The notes under the pieces: generated by a model
The model's database searches: none
Told to the model about the DNA's origin: nothing
Seen by the model: only the letters and a program-made list of their open reading frames with translations
Shown here: positions 34,715 to 44,218 of the stretch, one piece after another
Layout of the letters: every line of letters begins with the position of its first letter
Position numbering within the stretch: the first letter of the stretch is position 1
Position numbers and translations under genes: made by a program
Assembly (NCBI RefSeq): GCF_002954585.1
Contig: NZ_MSCI01000004.1
Coordinates: forward strand, 170,413 to 234,412
Length of the DNA stretch: 64,000 nucleotides
Reading direction: 5' to 3'
From: Vibrio chagasii
Lineage (GTDB): Bacteria; Pseudomonadota; Gammaproteobacteria; Enterobacterales; Vibrionaceae

Positions 34715-35338
34715 ATGACAAAACACGATAAAGCGATAACTCTTGCTTTTACTGGCGCATCTGGTGCGCCTTACGGACTGCGTTTGCTCGAATGCTTGTT
34801 GGCAGCAGACTATCAGGTATACCTGCTGATTTCGTCGGCAGCGCGAGTGGTATTGGCAACAGAGCATGAGCTTAAGTTACCAGCAGGGCCAGATGCGGCA
34901 AAGCAAGCCTTGGTTAAGCACTTGGGCTGCGATCCAGAAAAGTTGGTAGTGTGCGGCAAAGATGACTGGTTCTCTCCTGTAGCATCAGGGTCTGCAGCGC
35001 CTAAGCAGATGGTGGTTTGCCCATGTTCTGCGGGCAGTTTGGCATCCATCGCCCATGGGTTATCGGACAACCTGATTGAGCGCGCAGCAGATGTGGTGAT
35101 GAAAGAGCGAGGACAGTTACTGTTGGTGGTTCGTGAAACGCCATTCTCCACGCTACATCTAGAGAACATGCACAAGCTATCGACGATGGGTGTAACTATC
35201 ATGCCAGCCGCTCCGGGTTTTTATCACCAACCTGAGTCAATAGAAGACCTGGTCGATTTCATGGTGGCGCGCATTCTGGACCATCTAGGTATTGACCAAG
35301 GTTTAGTGCCTAGATGGGGCTACGATCAACGTAATTGA
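34715..35338 (+). CDS. ubiX: UbiX flavin prenyltransferase
   Basis: A 207-residue protein with the FMN-binding TGASGAPYG (13-21), ending with the typical FYHQPESIEDLVDFMVARILDHLGI block. It makes prenylated FMN for UbiD in ubiquinone synthesis. The sequence shows no alternative family. Confidence 0.93.
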   Translation: MTKHDKAITLAFTGASGAPYGLRLLECLLAADYQVYLLISSAARVVLATEHELKLPAGPDAAKQALVKHLGCDPEKLVVCGKDDWFSPVASGSAAPKQMVVCPCSAGSLASIAHGLSDNLIERAADVVMKERGQLLLVVRETPFSTLHLENMHKLSTMGVTIMPAAPGFYHQPESIEDLVDFMVARILDHLGIDQGLVPRWGYDQRN

Positions 35339-35385
35339 TCCAAACTTGATAGCTTATTGTTAAAAATCGAATTACAATTCCGGAC

Positions 35386-35490
35386 ACTCATCGGGGAGCA
35401 AACCATTCAAATAATGAATGCGAGCTGAGATCAAGCAGGTGCTTGGGACCCGTAAACCTGAACCAGATAATGCTGGCGTAGGAATTGAGT
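35386..35490 (+). promoter_or_regulatory. TPP riboswitch (THI element) of thiBPQ
   Basis: The closing stem ACTCA (35386-35390)/TGAGT (35486-35490) frames the consensus CGGGG, CTGAGA (35425-35430), ACCTGAA (35456-35462) and GATAATGCTGGCGTAGGAA. It sits 65 bases before the thiB start. Downstream, TTCTCC (35509-35514) can pair with GGAGAG (35543-35548), the thiB ribosome site, pointing to control of translation. Confidence 0.93.
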
Positions 35491-35554
35491 TAGGAACAAC
35501 CTCTATCGTTCTCCTCCCTCAAACCTGTGCCGCTCAGACCATGGAGAGCGTCCA

Positions 35555-36547
35555 GTGAAATTCACATTAACTACCCTTGCTGTTACTACAGCTATCTCTT
35601 TTTCTGCCTTTGCTGCAGACGATACGTTGACTGTCTACACCTATGATTCTTTTGCTGCGGATTGGGGCCCTCGTCCTGCTGTAGAGAAAGCGTTTGAAGA
35701 AAAGTGTGGCTGTGATGTGAATTTTGTCGCGCTGGAAGATGGCGTTTCTATCCTGAACCGTTTACGTCTTGAAGGTGGCAACAGCAAAGCTGACATCGTT
35801 TTGGGCTTAGATAACAACCTGATGGCTGAAGCGAAAGCGACCGGTTTACTGGCTGAGCACAATGTTGATACATCATCAGTAACACTGCCAAATGGTTGGG
35901 ACGATAATACCTTTGTACCTTACGACTTTGGCTACTTTGCTTTTGTCTACAACACAGAGAAGCTAACAAACCCACCGAAAAGTCTGAAAGAGTTGGTTGA
36001 GCAACGTGAAGACCTGAAGGTTATCTACCAAGATCCACGTACATCAACACCTGGCCAAGGCATGATGCTTTGGATGAAATCGGTGTACGGTGATGAAGCG
36101 ACAGCGGCGTGGAAGAAGCTAGCTCAGAAAACGGTGACGGTAACCAAAGGCTGGTCTGAAGCTTACTCTATGTTCCTAGAGGGTGAATCTGATCTAGTAT
36201 TGTCTTACACCACTTCTCCGGCTTACCACATCATTGCGGAGAACGATTCTAAGTACGCTGCTGCGAACTTTGAAGAGGGGCATTACACTCAAGTGGAAGT
36301 CGCTGCAAAGGTCAAAGGCAGTAAGAATGAAAAGCTTGCTGATGAGTTTATGGCGTTTATCCTAAGTGATGAATTCCAATCGGCGATGCCAACAGGCAAC
36401 TGGATGTACCCAGTGACAGATGTTGAGCTACCTAAAGGTTTCGAACAACTGACGGTACCTCAGCAAGCGCTAAGCTTTAGCTCTGAAGAGATCGTCGAGA
36501 AGCGTAAGCCTTGGATTCGTGAATGGCAGAGTGCACTTACTTTTTAA
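35555..36547 (+). CDS. thiB: Thiamine ABC transporter substrate-binding protein ThiB
   Basis: A 330-residue periplasmic protein starting with GTG (35555) behind GGAGAG, with a signal ending SAFA. The body has LTVYTYDSFAADWGPRPA, ADIVLGLDNNLMAEA and the YTTSPAYHI block of the ThiB/TbpA family. It binds thiamine, thiamine phosphate or TPP. The TPP riboswitch upstream supports the assignment. Confidence 0.95.
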   Translation: MKFTLTTLAVTTAISFSAFAADDTLTVYTYDSFAADWGPRPAVEKAFEEKCGCDVNFVALEDGVSILNRLRLEGGNSKADIVLGLDNNLMAEAKATGLLAEHNVDTSSVTLPNGWDDNTFVPYDFGYFAFVYNTEKLTNPPKSLKELVEQREDLKVIYQDPRTSTPGQGMMLWMKSVYGDEATAAWKKLAQKTVTVTKGWSEAYSMFLEGESDLVLSYTTSPAYHIIAENDSKYAAANFEEGHYTQVEVAAKVKGSKNEKLADEFMAFILSDEFQSAMPTGNWMYPVTDVELPKGFEQLTVPQQALSFSSEEIVEKRKPWIREWQSALTF

Positions 36548-36629
36548 TTTACTTTTAAAAGAATGAACGACCTGTATTTAAAGCCATTCTGTATATTCGG
36601 AATGGACTTTTTACGGTAATAATCAATTT

Positions 36630-38225
36630 ATGATAAAGAAAACGCCTAAGGTCGGTATTTGGGTCGCGATGCTCATTACCGCCTTCGTGGTTTCAGCAGT
36701 AGGGGCATTGCTTAGCAATGCCCCTTCTCTTGATATCAGCCAAGTATGGTCCGATCCCTACTATTGGCATGTAACGAAGTTCAGTTTTTATCAAGCGACA
36801 CTCTCAACGGTGCTGAGTATTGGCTTTGCTATACCTGTTGCACACGCTTTGTGCCGCAGACTGTTCTTTGGACGAGCGCTACTGTTAAGGCTCTTTGCGT
36901 CGACCTTGGTTCTGCCTGTGTTAGTCGGCGTCTTTGGCTTACTGGCTATTTACGGCAACAGTGGTTGGTTAGCTAAGTTATTGGCGAACTTCGACATTGA
37001 GTTACCATTTTCGATTTATGGCCTGAATGGTATTTTGTTGGCACACGTCTTCTTCAATCTGCCTTATTCCTGTCGCTTACTTCTGCAAGCGTTAGATACC
37101 GTACCTGCTGAGCAGCACAAGTTATGCGCACATTTAGGCATGAGTCATTGGAACAAATTCAGGTGGGTTGAATGGCCTCGCTTAAGGCAACAGTTACCTC
37201 ATGTATGTGGCTTAGTCTTCATGCTGTGCTTTACCAGTTTTGCTACCGTGATGGCGCTAGGCGGTGGCCCTAAATCAACCACTATCGAGCTTGCTATTTA
37301 TCAGGCGATTAAATTTGACTTTGATCTGCAAGCTGGGGCTTTGCTGGCGATATGGCAAATGCTGTTGTGCGGCGTGTTAGCGGTGAGTATCCAGCGCCTG
37401 TCTAAGCCTATCTCAGTGACCGCAAGTCAGCTGTCGGAAGAGAAGTATTTGGTTAAGGACAGCTGGTGGTCAAAAGCTTGGGATAGCTTTTGGATCATCA
37501 TGGTATCAATACTCGTATTACCGCCACTGTTGATGGTGCTTGTTAGTGGTATTAACGCTCAAGCCTTGACAGTGCTGGTCAGTGAGCCGTTTTGGGCTGC
37601 GTTGATGACTTCGGTAAGAGTCGCTTTATTGGCGAGTGTTATTGCAGTCAGCATAGGTATCGCGATATTGCTCACCAGTCGTGCATGGCGTTTGCAAAAC
37701 AAGACGATCAGAGCCGATAAAATCGAGCTGATCGGCACTATTATCTTGGTGACGCCGGGATTAGTGATCAGCACTGGTATCTTCTTACTGCTACGTTCAT
37801 TTACCGATGTGTTCAGCTTGGCTTTTTTTATTGTGATTGCCGTAAATAGCCTAATGGCGCTGCCTTATGTGATTAAGACACTTGCCCAACCTATGTTACA
37901 TCTGTCTCAGCAGTATCAGTATGTGTGTGCAAGCTTGGGAATGACTGGCTTTACTCGCTTTAGGTTAGTGGAGTGGCGTGCACTGCGCAAACCTATGGTG
38001 CAGGCTTTCTCTATCAGCTTTATGTTGGCGATGGGCGATCTTAGCGCGATTGCCTTGTTTGGTAGCCAAGATTTTAGAACCTTGCCTTTGTATCTATTCC
38101 AATTGTTAGGTAGCTATCAAATGGAAGCTGCAGCAGTGGTGTCAGTGAGTCTATTGTTATTGAGTGTAGGCAGCTTTAGTCTGATTGAATTTTTGTTTAC
38201 TCGAAGCTCAAAGCTAAAGAGTTAA
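36630..38225 (+). CDS. thiP: Thiamine ABC transporter permease ThiP
   Basis: A 531-residue permease formed of two homologous halves of about six helices (halves meet near residue 280), each with an EAA loop (VPAEQHKLCAHLGMSHWNKFRWVEWPRL and QYQYVCASLGMTGFTRFRLVEW patterns). It lies 82 bases after thiB and 7 bases before thiQ. Two fused halves are normal for ThiP. Confidence 0.94.
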   Translation: MIKKTPKVGIWVAMLITAFVVSAVGALLSNAPSLDISQVWSDPYYWHVTKFSFYQATLSTVLSIGFAIPVAHALCRRLFFGRALLLRLFASTLVLPVLVGVFGLLAIYGNSGWLAKLLANFDIELPFSIYGLNGILLAHVFFNLPYSCRLLLQALDTVPAEQHKLCAHLGMSHWNKFRWVEWPRLRQQLPHVCGLVFMLCFTSFATVMALGGGPKSTTIELAIYQAIKFDFDLQAGALLAIWQMLLCGVLAVSIQRLSKPISVTASQLSEEKYLVKDSWWSKAWDSFWIIMVSILVLPPLLMVLVSGINAQALTVLVSEPFWAALMTSVRVALLASVIAVSIGIAILLTSRAWRLQNKTIRADKIELIGTIILVTPGLVISTGIFLLLRSFTDVFSLAFFIVIAVNSLMALPYVIKTLAQPMLHLSQQYQYVCASLGMTGFTRFRLVEWRALRKPMVQAFSISFMLAMGDLSAIALFGSQDFRTLPLYLFQLLGSYQMEAAAVVSVSLLLLSVGSFSLIEFLFTRSSKLKS

Positions 38226-38232
38226 GGGACCG

Positions 38233-38940
38233 ATGATGTTAGTGATGAAAGATGTGGATTACCACTATCACCAAGAGTTGTTTAGTTTTGATTTCCAAGC
38301 AGAGCAGGGCGATATTGTTGCTCTCATGGGGCCAAGTGGCGCGGGTAAATCAACCCTGCTCGCTTTGGTAGCAGGCTTTATTGAGCCGACATCTGGAGAG
38401 ATTTCTGTTGCTGGGCAATCGCTGATTGGTAAAGAAGCACATCAGCGCCCATTGGCAATGCTGTTTCAAGAGCATAACCTGTTTGCTCATCTCACGGTGC
38501 GTGAAAACATTGGCTTAGGGTTACACCCAGGCTTAAAGCTTACCGCAACCCAAAAGCAAGCTGTCGAACAAGCGGCTACTCAAGTTGGCGTCGCTGAGTA
38601 TTTGGATAGGTTGCCTGAACAGTTATCTGGTGGTCAGCGTCAGCGTGTCGCATTAGCACGTTGTTTCGTTCAACCTCACGACATTTGGTTACTTGATGAA
38701 CCTTTCTCGGCGCTGGACCCGTTACTACGAGAAGAGATGCTTTGCCTTGTGAAGCAGCTAGCTGCAGAACGCAATATTACTGTTTTGATGGTGACGCACC
38801 ATTTAGGTGATGCGCGTAGTATTGCGAATAAGTTTGTGTTCGTTGCGTTAGGTAAGGTGTTAGTCGAGGACTCGATAGAAATGCTGACGGTTGACCATCC
38901 GCAGCCAGAGTTGAGCTCATTTGTAAGAGCTGGCGAGTAG
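38233..38940 (+). CDS. thiQ: Thiamine ABC transporter ATP-binding protein ThiQ
   Basis: A 235-residue ATPase with Walker A GPSGAGKST (33-41), Q-loop MLFQEHNLF, signature LSGGQRQR and Walker B WLLDEPFSALDP. It drives ThiBP uptake and is the last gene of the riboswitch-controlled operon, with a terminator 21 bases later. Confidence 0.95.
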   Translation: MMLVMKDVDYHYHQELFSFDFQAEQGDIVALMGPSGAGKSTLLALVAGFIEPTSGEISVAGQSLIGKEAHQRPLAMLFQEHNLFAHLTVRENIGLGLHPGLKLTATQKQAVEQAATQVGVAEYLDRLPEQLSGGQRQRVALARCFVQPHDIWLLDEPFSALDPLLREEMLCLVKQLAAERNITVLMVTHHLGDARSIANKFVFVALGKVLVEDSIEMLTVDHPQPELSSFVRAGE

Positions 38941-38961
38941 TGCTCAATTACCAACAGAATC

Positions 38962-38995
38962 AAAAAAGACCTAACGTGTGCTAGGTCTTTTTTTA
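38962..38995. terminator. Terminator after thiQ
   Basis: Stem AAAGACCTA/TAGGTCTTT with an eight-base loop and a T-run. It also faces the converging yjgA gene and can serve both. Confidence 0.9.
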
Positions 38996-39019
38996 GGTAA
39001 CTGATAAAGCGATGACGGA

Positions 39020-39544
39020 TTAGTCTTCTTGTTTTAGCTCTTTCAGGATTTGGAAGATCTCACGGAAAGCCTTTGCTGGCTTGTTTGCTTTCTTCTCTTT
39101 GTTAGCTTGGCGAGCCAGTTGACGAAGACGTTGACGGTCTGCTTCAGGGTACATATCCATGACTTCTGAAATAGCAGCATCACCTTCTTCGACGATACGG
39201 TCACGTAGTTGCTCAAGTTTGTGCAGCTCCGCTGTTGCTTGTGAGTGCTTGTTACGTACCTTGTCCAAAGCAGCTTGAATCGGCTCTGGGTCGATGTTAC
39301 GCATGAGCTTACCAATGTATTGAAGCTGGCGACGTTTTGCTTCGTTCTTGAAGCGCTGTGCGTCTTGAATCGCGAGTGCCAAATCTTCAGACAGAGGGAA
39401 TTTCTCTAATACTGATGGCTTTAGGGTAACAAGTTCTTCCCCTAGTTTCTGTAGGGCTTCCATGTCCGTTTTCATTTCGGTTTTACTTACCCAGATGATT
39501 TCTTCTTCTGGTTCCCATGGAGCTTTTTGGTTTTTGCGAGCCAT
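39020..39544 (-). CDS. yjgA: Ribosome-associated protein YjgA (DarP)
   Basis: A 174-residue, highly charged helical protein with ALQKLGEELVTLKPS, LAIQDAQRFKNEAKRRQLQYIGKLMR and ADRQRLRQLARQA; these are DUF615 (YjgA/DarP) blocks. It associates with late 50S precursors. It is divergent from pmbA, the same pairing as in E. coli. Confidence 0.93.
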   Translation of the reverse strand: MARKNQKAPWEPEEEIIWVSKTEMKTDMEALQKLGEELVTLKPSVLEKFPLSEDLALAIQDAQRFKNEAKRRQLQYIGKLMRNIDPEPIQAALDKVRNKHSQATAELHKLEQLRDRIVEEGDAAISEVMDMYPEADRQRLRQLARQANKEKKANKPAKAFREIFQILKELKQED

Positions 39545-39662
39545 CTTTTCTGCCTATGTCACTATCTCAAACGAATATATTGCCTATTTTAGCAAGAATC
39601 TTGGGGAGAAAGCGAAATTCTTGTTATCCTACGTAATATTGACCTACAAAATTAGAATAGAT

Positions 39663-41006
39663 ATGGATGTAAAACAGCAAGTCGCCCAGCAAAGAGTTGA
39701 TCTAGAAGCCGCAGTTGCAAAAGCGTTGGACATGGCCTCTGTAAGTGCCGACGCCGCTGAGGTCGCTATTACTAAGTCAACGGGTTTGAGTGTTTCAACA
39801 CGCATGTGTGAAGTGGAAAACGTTGAATTTAATAGTGATGGTGCGCTAGGCATTACTGTTTATCGCGGCCAGAAAAAAGGCAGTGCATCTACATCTGATC
39901 TGAGTGAAAAAGCGATTGCTCAAACCGTCGCCGCGGCACTTGATATCGCCCAGTACACTTCAGAAGACCCGTTCGCAGGCCCTGCAGCAAAAGAATACAT
40001 GGTGAAAGAGGTTCCAGACTTGGACCTTTTCCACCCTGATGAACCAAACCCAGACTACGCGGCTGAGATAGCGATTGCAGCTGAGAAACAAGCGCTATCG
40101 TACAGCGATAAAATCAAACAAAGTGATGGCGCAAGCTACGACAGCCACTACGGTGTTAAGGTCTATGGCAACAGCCATGGTCTACTAGCAAGTTATGCAT
40201 CAAGCCGCCATAGCACGAGCTGTTGTGTGATTGGTGAGGGTGCTAATGGTGAGATGGAGCGTGACTACAGCTATACCGTTGCACGTCACCGTGACGAGCT
40301 ATGGACGCCCGAGCGAGTAGGTCAAGAAGCAGCAGAAAAGACCATTAGCCGCTTAGATGCGAAAAAGCTAGCAACAGGTCAATACCCGATCATGTTCGCT
40401 AATGATGTAGCGACTGGCCTTGTCGGTCACCTAGTGATGGCGATCAGCGGTGGTAACCTGTACCGCAAAGCGTCTTTCCTATTGGATCATCTAGGTCAGA
40501 AAATCTTGCCTGATTGGTTCAACATCTCTGAGCGTCCTCATATTCTGCGCGGTTTGGCATCGAGCCCTTTTGATAGTGAAGGTGTGCTTACTCAAGACCG
40601 TGAAATCATCACTGATGGTGTGCTCGCGACTTACCTATTAACGAGTTACGCAGCACGTAAAATGGATATGACGCCGACAGGTCATGCTGGTGGCATTCAT
40701 AACTGGTTCGTAAAATCGACAGGCCAAAACTTTGAGCAGATGCTTAAAGAGTTGGGCACTGGCTTCCTCGTAACTGAAGTGATGGGCCAAGGCGTGAATA
40801 CTGTAACGGGTGATTACTCTCGTGGCGCTGCAGGTTTCTGGGTTGAGAATGGAGAAATCCAATATCCAGTATCGGAAGTGACGATCGCGGGTAACCTAAA
40901 AGACATGTTCAATCAGATCGTTGCAGTCGGTAACGACGTTGAGACACGATCGCAAATTCAAACGGGTTCTATCCTGCTTGAGTCTATGAAAGTGGCAGGC
41001 GAGTAA
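39663..41006 (+). CDS. pmbA: Metalloprotease PmbA (TldE)
   Basis: I start at ATG 39663 (447 residues), which matches the length of E. coli PmbA (450); the upstream extension of the open frame runs back over the yjgA start and is not coding. It has TldD/PmbA family blocks (LSEKAIAQTVAAAL, LTSYAARKMDMTPTGHAGG, GVNTVTGDYSRGAAGFWVENGEI). With TldD it forms a protease active in maturing microcin B17 and degrading CcdA. A terminator lies 30 bases downstream. Confidence 0.94.
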   Translation: MDVKQQVAQQRVDLEAAVAKALDMASVSADAAEVAITKSTGLSVSTRMCEVENVEFNSDGALGITVYRGQKKGSASTSDLSEKAIAQTVAAALDIAQYTSEDPFAGPAAKEYMVKEVPDLDLFHPDEPNPDYAAEIAIAAEKQALSYSDKIKQSDGASYDSHYGVKVYGNSHGLLASYASSRHSTSCCVIGEGANGEMERDYSYTVARHRDELWTPERVGQEAAEKTISRLDAKKLATGQYPIMFANDVATGLVGHLVMAISGGNLYRKASFLLDHLGQKILPDWFNISERPHILRGLASSPFDSEGVLTQDREIITDGVLATYLLTSYAARKMDMTPTGHAGGIHNWFVKSTGQNFEQMLKELGTGFLVTEVMGQGVNTVTGDYSRGAAGFWVENGEIQYPVSEVTIAGNLKDMFNQIVAVGNDVETRSQIQTGSILLESMKVAGE

Positions 41007-41032
41007 TTCAATTAACGCCAGATTGATGAACT

Positions 41033-41061
41033 AAAAAAGGGAGCCGATGGCTCCCTTTTTG
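41033..41061. terminator. Terminator between pmbA and mgtE
   Basis: Stem GGGAGCC/GGCTCCC with a three-base loop, an A-run before and a T-run after, serving both converging genes. Confidence 0.92.
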
Positions 41062-41101
41062 TATGCAGTGTTTCGCTGTTAAAGCGGGTTATGACTGTAA
41101 C

Positions 41102-42457
41102 TTAGATAAGTATGGTCGCTAAGCCTAAGAATACCGATAGGCCAATAACATCGGTTACTGTTGTGAGTGCCATACCACCGGCTAATGCTGGGTCGATATT
41201 CATCTTCTTCAGCATCACTGGAATGGTTACACCTGCGATACCAGCCACAATCAAGTTGGTCATCATTGCGGCTGAGATGATGCCTCCCAGTATCCAGTTG
41301 CCTTTCCAAGCTACCACAATACCACCAATGATAACGGCCCATAGAACGCCGTTGAGGAAGCCGATAGCTGCCTCTTTGAATAGTAGTTCGCGTTTGTTAC
41401 TGTCACCGATGTGACCAAGTGCTAAACCACGAATCACTAGAGCAACGGTTTGGTTACCAGCAACACCACCCATCGACGGTACAATCGTCATCAGAACCGC
41501 AATCGCAGCCATTTGGTCGAGCGTTGCTTCAAACATGTTGGAAACAGATGCGGCAGCAAGCGCTGCTAGAACGTTAGCACCAAGCCATACGCTACGACGA
41601 CGAGCCGATTTTACGACTGGTGCGAAGGTATCTTCGTCATCGTCCATACCCGCCATACTCATCATTGAGTGTTCGGCATCTTCACGGATAACATCAACCA
41701 CGTCATCGATAGTAATACGACCAACGAGATGTTGGTCGCTATCGACAACCGGTGCTGAAACCCAGTTACGACGTTCAAATAGGCTCGCGATATCTGACGC
41801 ACTGGTTTCTACGGAGATGGCTTCATCTGCATCGTCCATCACTTCTGAAACGGCAATATCAGGCTGAGTCGTAATCAGTGTCGTCAGTGACAAGTTACCA
41901 ATAAGACGCTCTTCTTCGTCGATGACATACAGAGCATCGGTTGCATCAGGCAGTTCGCCACGCATACGCAAATAACGTAATACAACGTCGACATCGACAT
42001 CACCACGAATCGTGATTACGTCGGTATTCATGATCGCACCAGCAGAATCTTCTGGGTACGACAGGGCGGTTTCAACTAGTGCACGATCGGCGGAGTCCAT
42101 TTGAGAAAGGACTTCGCGAGAAACATCGTCAGGTAGGCTTCGAAGTACGTACGCGACGTCATCCGTTTCCATGCCTTCGGTTGCTTCGGCCAAGGTCTCT
42201 GGTGCCATTTTTGACACAAGAGCATCTTTGACGTCTTCGTTTAATTCATCAAGAATTTCACCGTAGTCTTCTGGATCGGTGAGTTGCCAGAGTACGTCAC
42301 GACTTTTGCGAGGGGAGGCTTCTAAAAGGTGTGCAATATCCTCAGGCTCCATGTCCTGAAGTTGTCGGCGTACGTGTACAAATCGGCCGTTTTCTAGGGC
42401 TTCGCTGACTTCTTGGAGGGTTTGGTGAGCTTGGTCGAATTCTAATTGCTCTGCCAT
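41102..42457 (-). CDS. mgtE: Magnesium transporter MgtE
   Basis: A 451-residue protein: N-terminal helical domain (~25-130), two CBS domains (~135-260, with GAIMNTDVITIRGD and VVDSDQHLVGRITIDDVVDVI), a connecting helix, and five membrane helices from about 285 with MGGVAGNQTVALVIRGLALG and AGGMALTTVTDVIG. These are the canonical MgtE pore motifs. It imports Mg2+ with gating by the cytosolic domains. The 148-base region upstream shows no M-box riboswitch that I could recognise. Confidence 0.95.
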   Translation of the reverse strand: MAEQLEFDQAHQTLQEVSEALENGRFVHVRRQLQDMEPEDIAHLLEASPRKSRDVLWQLTDPEDYGEILDELNEDVKDALVSKMAPETLAEATEGMETDDVAYVLRSLPDDVSREVLSQMDSADRALVETALSYPEDSAGAIMNTDVITIRGDVDVDVVLRYLRMRGELPDATDALYVIDEEERLIGNLSLTTLITTQPDIAVSEVMDDADEAISVETSASDIASLFERRNWVSAPVVDSDQHLVGRITIDDVVDVIREDAEHSMMSMAGMDDDEDTFAPVVKSARRRSVWLGANVLAALAAASVSNMFEATLDQMAAIAVLMTIVPSMGGVAGNQTVALVIRGLALGHIGDSNKRELLFKEAAIGFLNGVLWAVIIGGIVVAWKGNWILGGIISAAMMTNLIVAGIAGVTIPVMLKKMNIDPALAGGMALTTVTDVIGLSVFLGLATILI

Positions 42458-42605
42458 ATTTTCCTCCTATCTCATTATTCTTACAATGCTTGGAATAGTA
42501 ACTTAATTCTAGGGCTTATTTAAATCATAAACTTAGGTAGAACTAAGATTTAATATAGGTTGGTTCACCGTTTTAGTTTGCGGCGTTACGAGTTAAGCGT
42601 CTTGG

Positions 42606-42881
42606 CTACTCACCCTCATCAAATTTATCTTCGATAAGGTGGCAAACGGCATCAAGTGCTTGTTGTGAATCAGTACCCGAAGCTTGAATCGTGATGTGTT
42701 GGCCTTGTGCCGATTCCAGCATCAATAGTCCCATCACGCTGTCTGCGGTGGCAGTTTTATCTTCTTCACTATGAATTGTGATAGTGGCATCAAAGCTTTG
42801 GGCAAGCTCAACCAACTTTACGGCCGCTCTAGCGTGAAGACCCAAGCGGTTTTGGATCAGTACAGTTCGAGTTAATTCCAT
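42606..42881 (-). CDS. ptsO: Phosphocarrier protein NPr (nitrogen PTS)
   Basis: A 91-residue HPr-like protein with the phospho-accepting His16 in NRLGLHARAA and the DSVMGLLMLESAQG helix. It transfers phosphate from PtsP to PtsN. It is the last gene of the minus-strand rpoN block, 3 bases after rapZ. Confidence 0.95.
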   Translation of the reverse strand: MELTRTVLIQNRLGLHARAAVKLVELAQSFDATITIHSEEDKTATADSVMGLLMLESAQGQHITIQASGTDSQQALDAVCHLIEDKFDEGE

Positions 42882-42884
42882 GGG

Positions 42885-43754
42885 TTAGCCCTGTTGGTGC
42901 TTCTCTAGAGAGGCATGTCTGATTTGAACTTGATGACCAAGTTGTTCGAAGTATTCGCCAATTTTCTGGGTTAGATACACCGAGCGGTGCTTACCACCAG
43001 TACAACCAATGGCAACAGTTAGATAACTGCGATTGTTTTTCTCTAACATTGGCAGCCACTGCTCAACAAAGCCTTGAATCTGTTGCTTGAGTTCAATCAC
43101 TTCTTGATGCTGTTCTAGGAAGGAGTGAATTGGAGCATCAAGGCCTGTCATTGGTCGTAAGTCAGGTTCCCAATGAGGGTTTGGTAAGAAGCGAACGTCA
43201 AACACGTAGTCGGCATCGCTTGGTAGACCAAATTTAAAGCCGAAAGATTGAAAGACGATGATCAGCTCTTGCTTCTCTTTGCCTTCAATTTTAAAGCGTA
43301 CTTTTTCACTCAACTCGTAGAGGTTGCAGTCACTGCTATCAATCACAATGCTGGCTTGTTCTGCTAGAGGACTGAGAAGTGTCTTTTCTAAATCAATAGC
43401 CTGTTCCAGAGAGAGTTTCTCTTGGCCAATTGATAAAGGGTGGATTCTGCGGGTTTCGCTGTAGCGCTTGAGGAGTGTCTGCTTGCTAGCATCGAGGAAC
43501 AATACATCAACATCGATGTTGGTAGCGGACTCGAGTTGCTCAAGCGTGTCGGTGACTAACTGAGGCTCTTTCGGTAGGTTACGTATATCAATGCTTACCG
43601 CAACGTTTTGGTTGCTTTCGCGTACCGATTCAACAAAGTTGTTGAGCAGGTTTACCGGCAGATTATCAACACAGTAATACCCCAAGTCTTCTAGGACTCG
43701 TAACGCAACACTTTTACCGGCCCCTGATTGGCCACTAACCACGATTAATCGCAT
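42885..43754 (-). CDS. rapZ: RNase adapter protein RapZ
   Basis: A 289-residue protein with Walker A GQSGAGKS (8-15), DNLPVNLL, and the C-terminal VAIGCTGGKHRSVYL. RapZ brings GlmZ RNA to RNase E and so adjusts glucosamine-6-phosphate synthesis. It sits between ptsN and ptsO with gaps of 1-3 bases. Confidence 0.96.
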   Translation of the reverse strand: MRLIVVSGQSGAGKSVALRVLEDLGYYCVDNLPVNLLNNFVESVRESNQNVAVSIDIRNLPKEPQLVTDTLEQLESATNIDVDVLFLDASKQTLLKRYSETRRIHPLSIGQEKLSLEQAIDLEKTLLSPLAEQASIVIDSSDCNLYELSEKVRFKIEGKEKQELIIVFQSFGFKFGLPSDADYVFDVRFLPNPHWEPDLRPMTGLDAPIHSFLEQHQEVIELKQQIQGFVEQWLPMLEKNNRSYLTVAIGCTGGKHRSVYLTQKIGEYFEQLGHQVQIRHASLEKHQQG

Positions 43755-43755
43755 G

Positions 43756-44217
43756 TTATTGCTCGCAAGTTGGCACTTGAATCATGATGTCGTAAAGCTC
43801 TTGATCGCTCTGAGCATTACGCAGCTGTTTAAGAGTCTGCTTGTCGTTTAGTCGTTCTGCCATACAAGAAAGGGTTTTTAGATGCTCTTTACACTGTTCA
43901 CTTGGAACCAGTAGAGCAAATAGTAGGTCGACAGGACGGTTATCAATCGCATCAAATTCGATCGGATCTTGGCATTGCAGTAATACAGCAATCGCTTTAT
44001 CACTGACATTCATACGAGCATGGGGAATGGCGATACCATTACCAATACCGGTACTGCCCATCTTCTCGCGGCTCAACATGCATTCGAATAGCTCTGTTGA
44101 ATCTTGACCACAGCTCTCTGCTGCGATTTGACTGATGAGCTCAAGAGCTCTCTTTTTGCTTGTGCATTGGACTGCACTTTTGGTGCAGTCCAATGAAAGT
44201 ACTTCGCTTAATTGCAT
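43756..44217 (-). CDS. ptsN: Nitrogen regulatory EIIA protein PtsN
   Basis: A 153-residue EIIA-Ntr protein with GNGIAIPHAR; His66 is the phosphorylation site. It receives phosphate from NPr and regulates potassium transport and other targets. It is immediately adjacent to hpf and rapZ. Confidence 0.95.
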   Translation of the reverse strand: MQLSEVLSLDCTKSAVQCTSKKRALELISQIAAESCGQDSTELFECMLSREKMGSTGIGNGIAIPHARMNVSDKAIAVLLQCQDPIEFDAIDNRPVDLLFALLVPSEQCKEHLKTLSCMAERLNDKQTLKQLRNAQSDQELYDIMIQVPTCEQ

Positions 44218-44218
44218 G

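Noticed and set aside
39462..39662. N-terminal extension of pmbA
   Set aside because: The extra 67 residues cross the yjgA start and its promoter. The ATG at 39663 gives the family length.
42458..42605. Magnesium riboswitch upstream of mgtE
   Set aside because: No M-box core or strong stem set could be recognised in the 148 bases.
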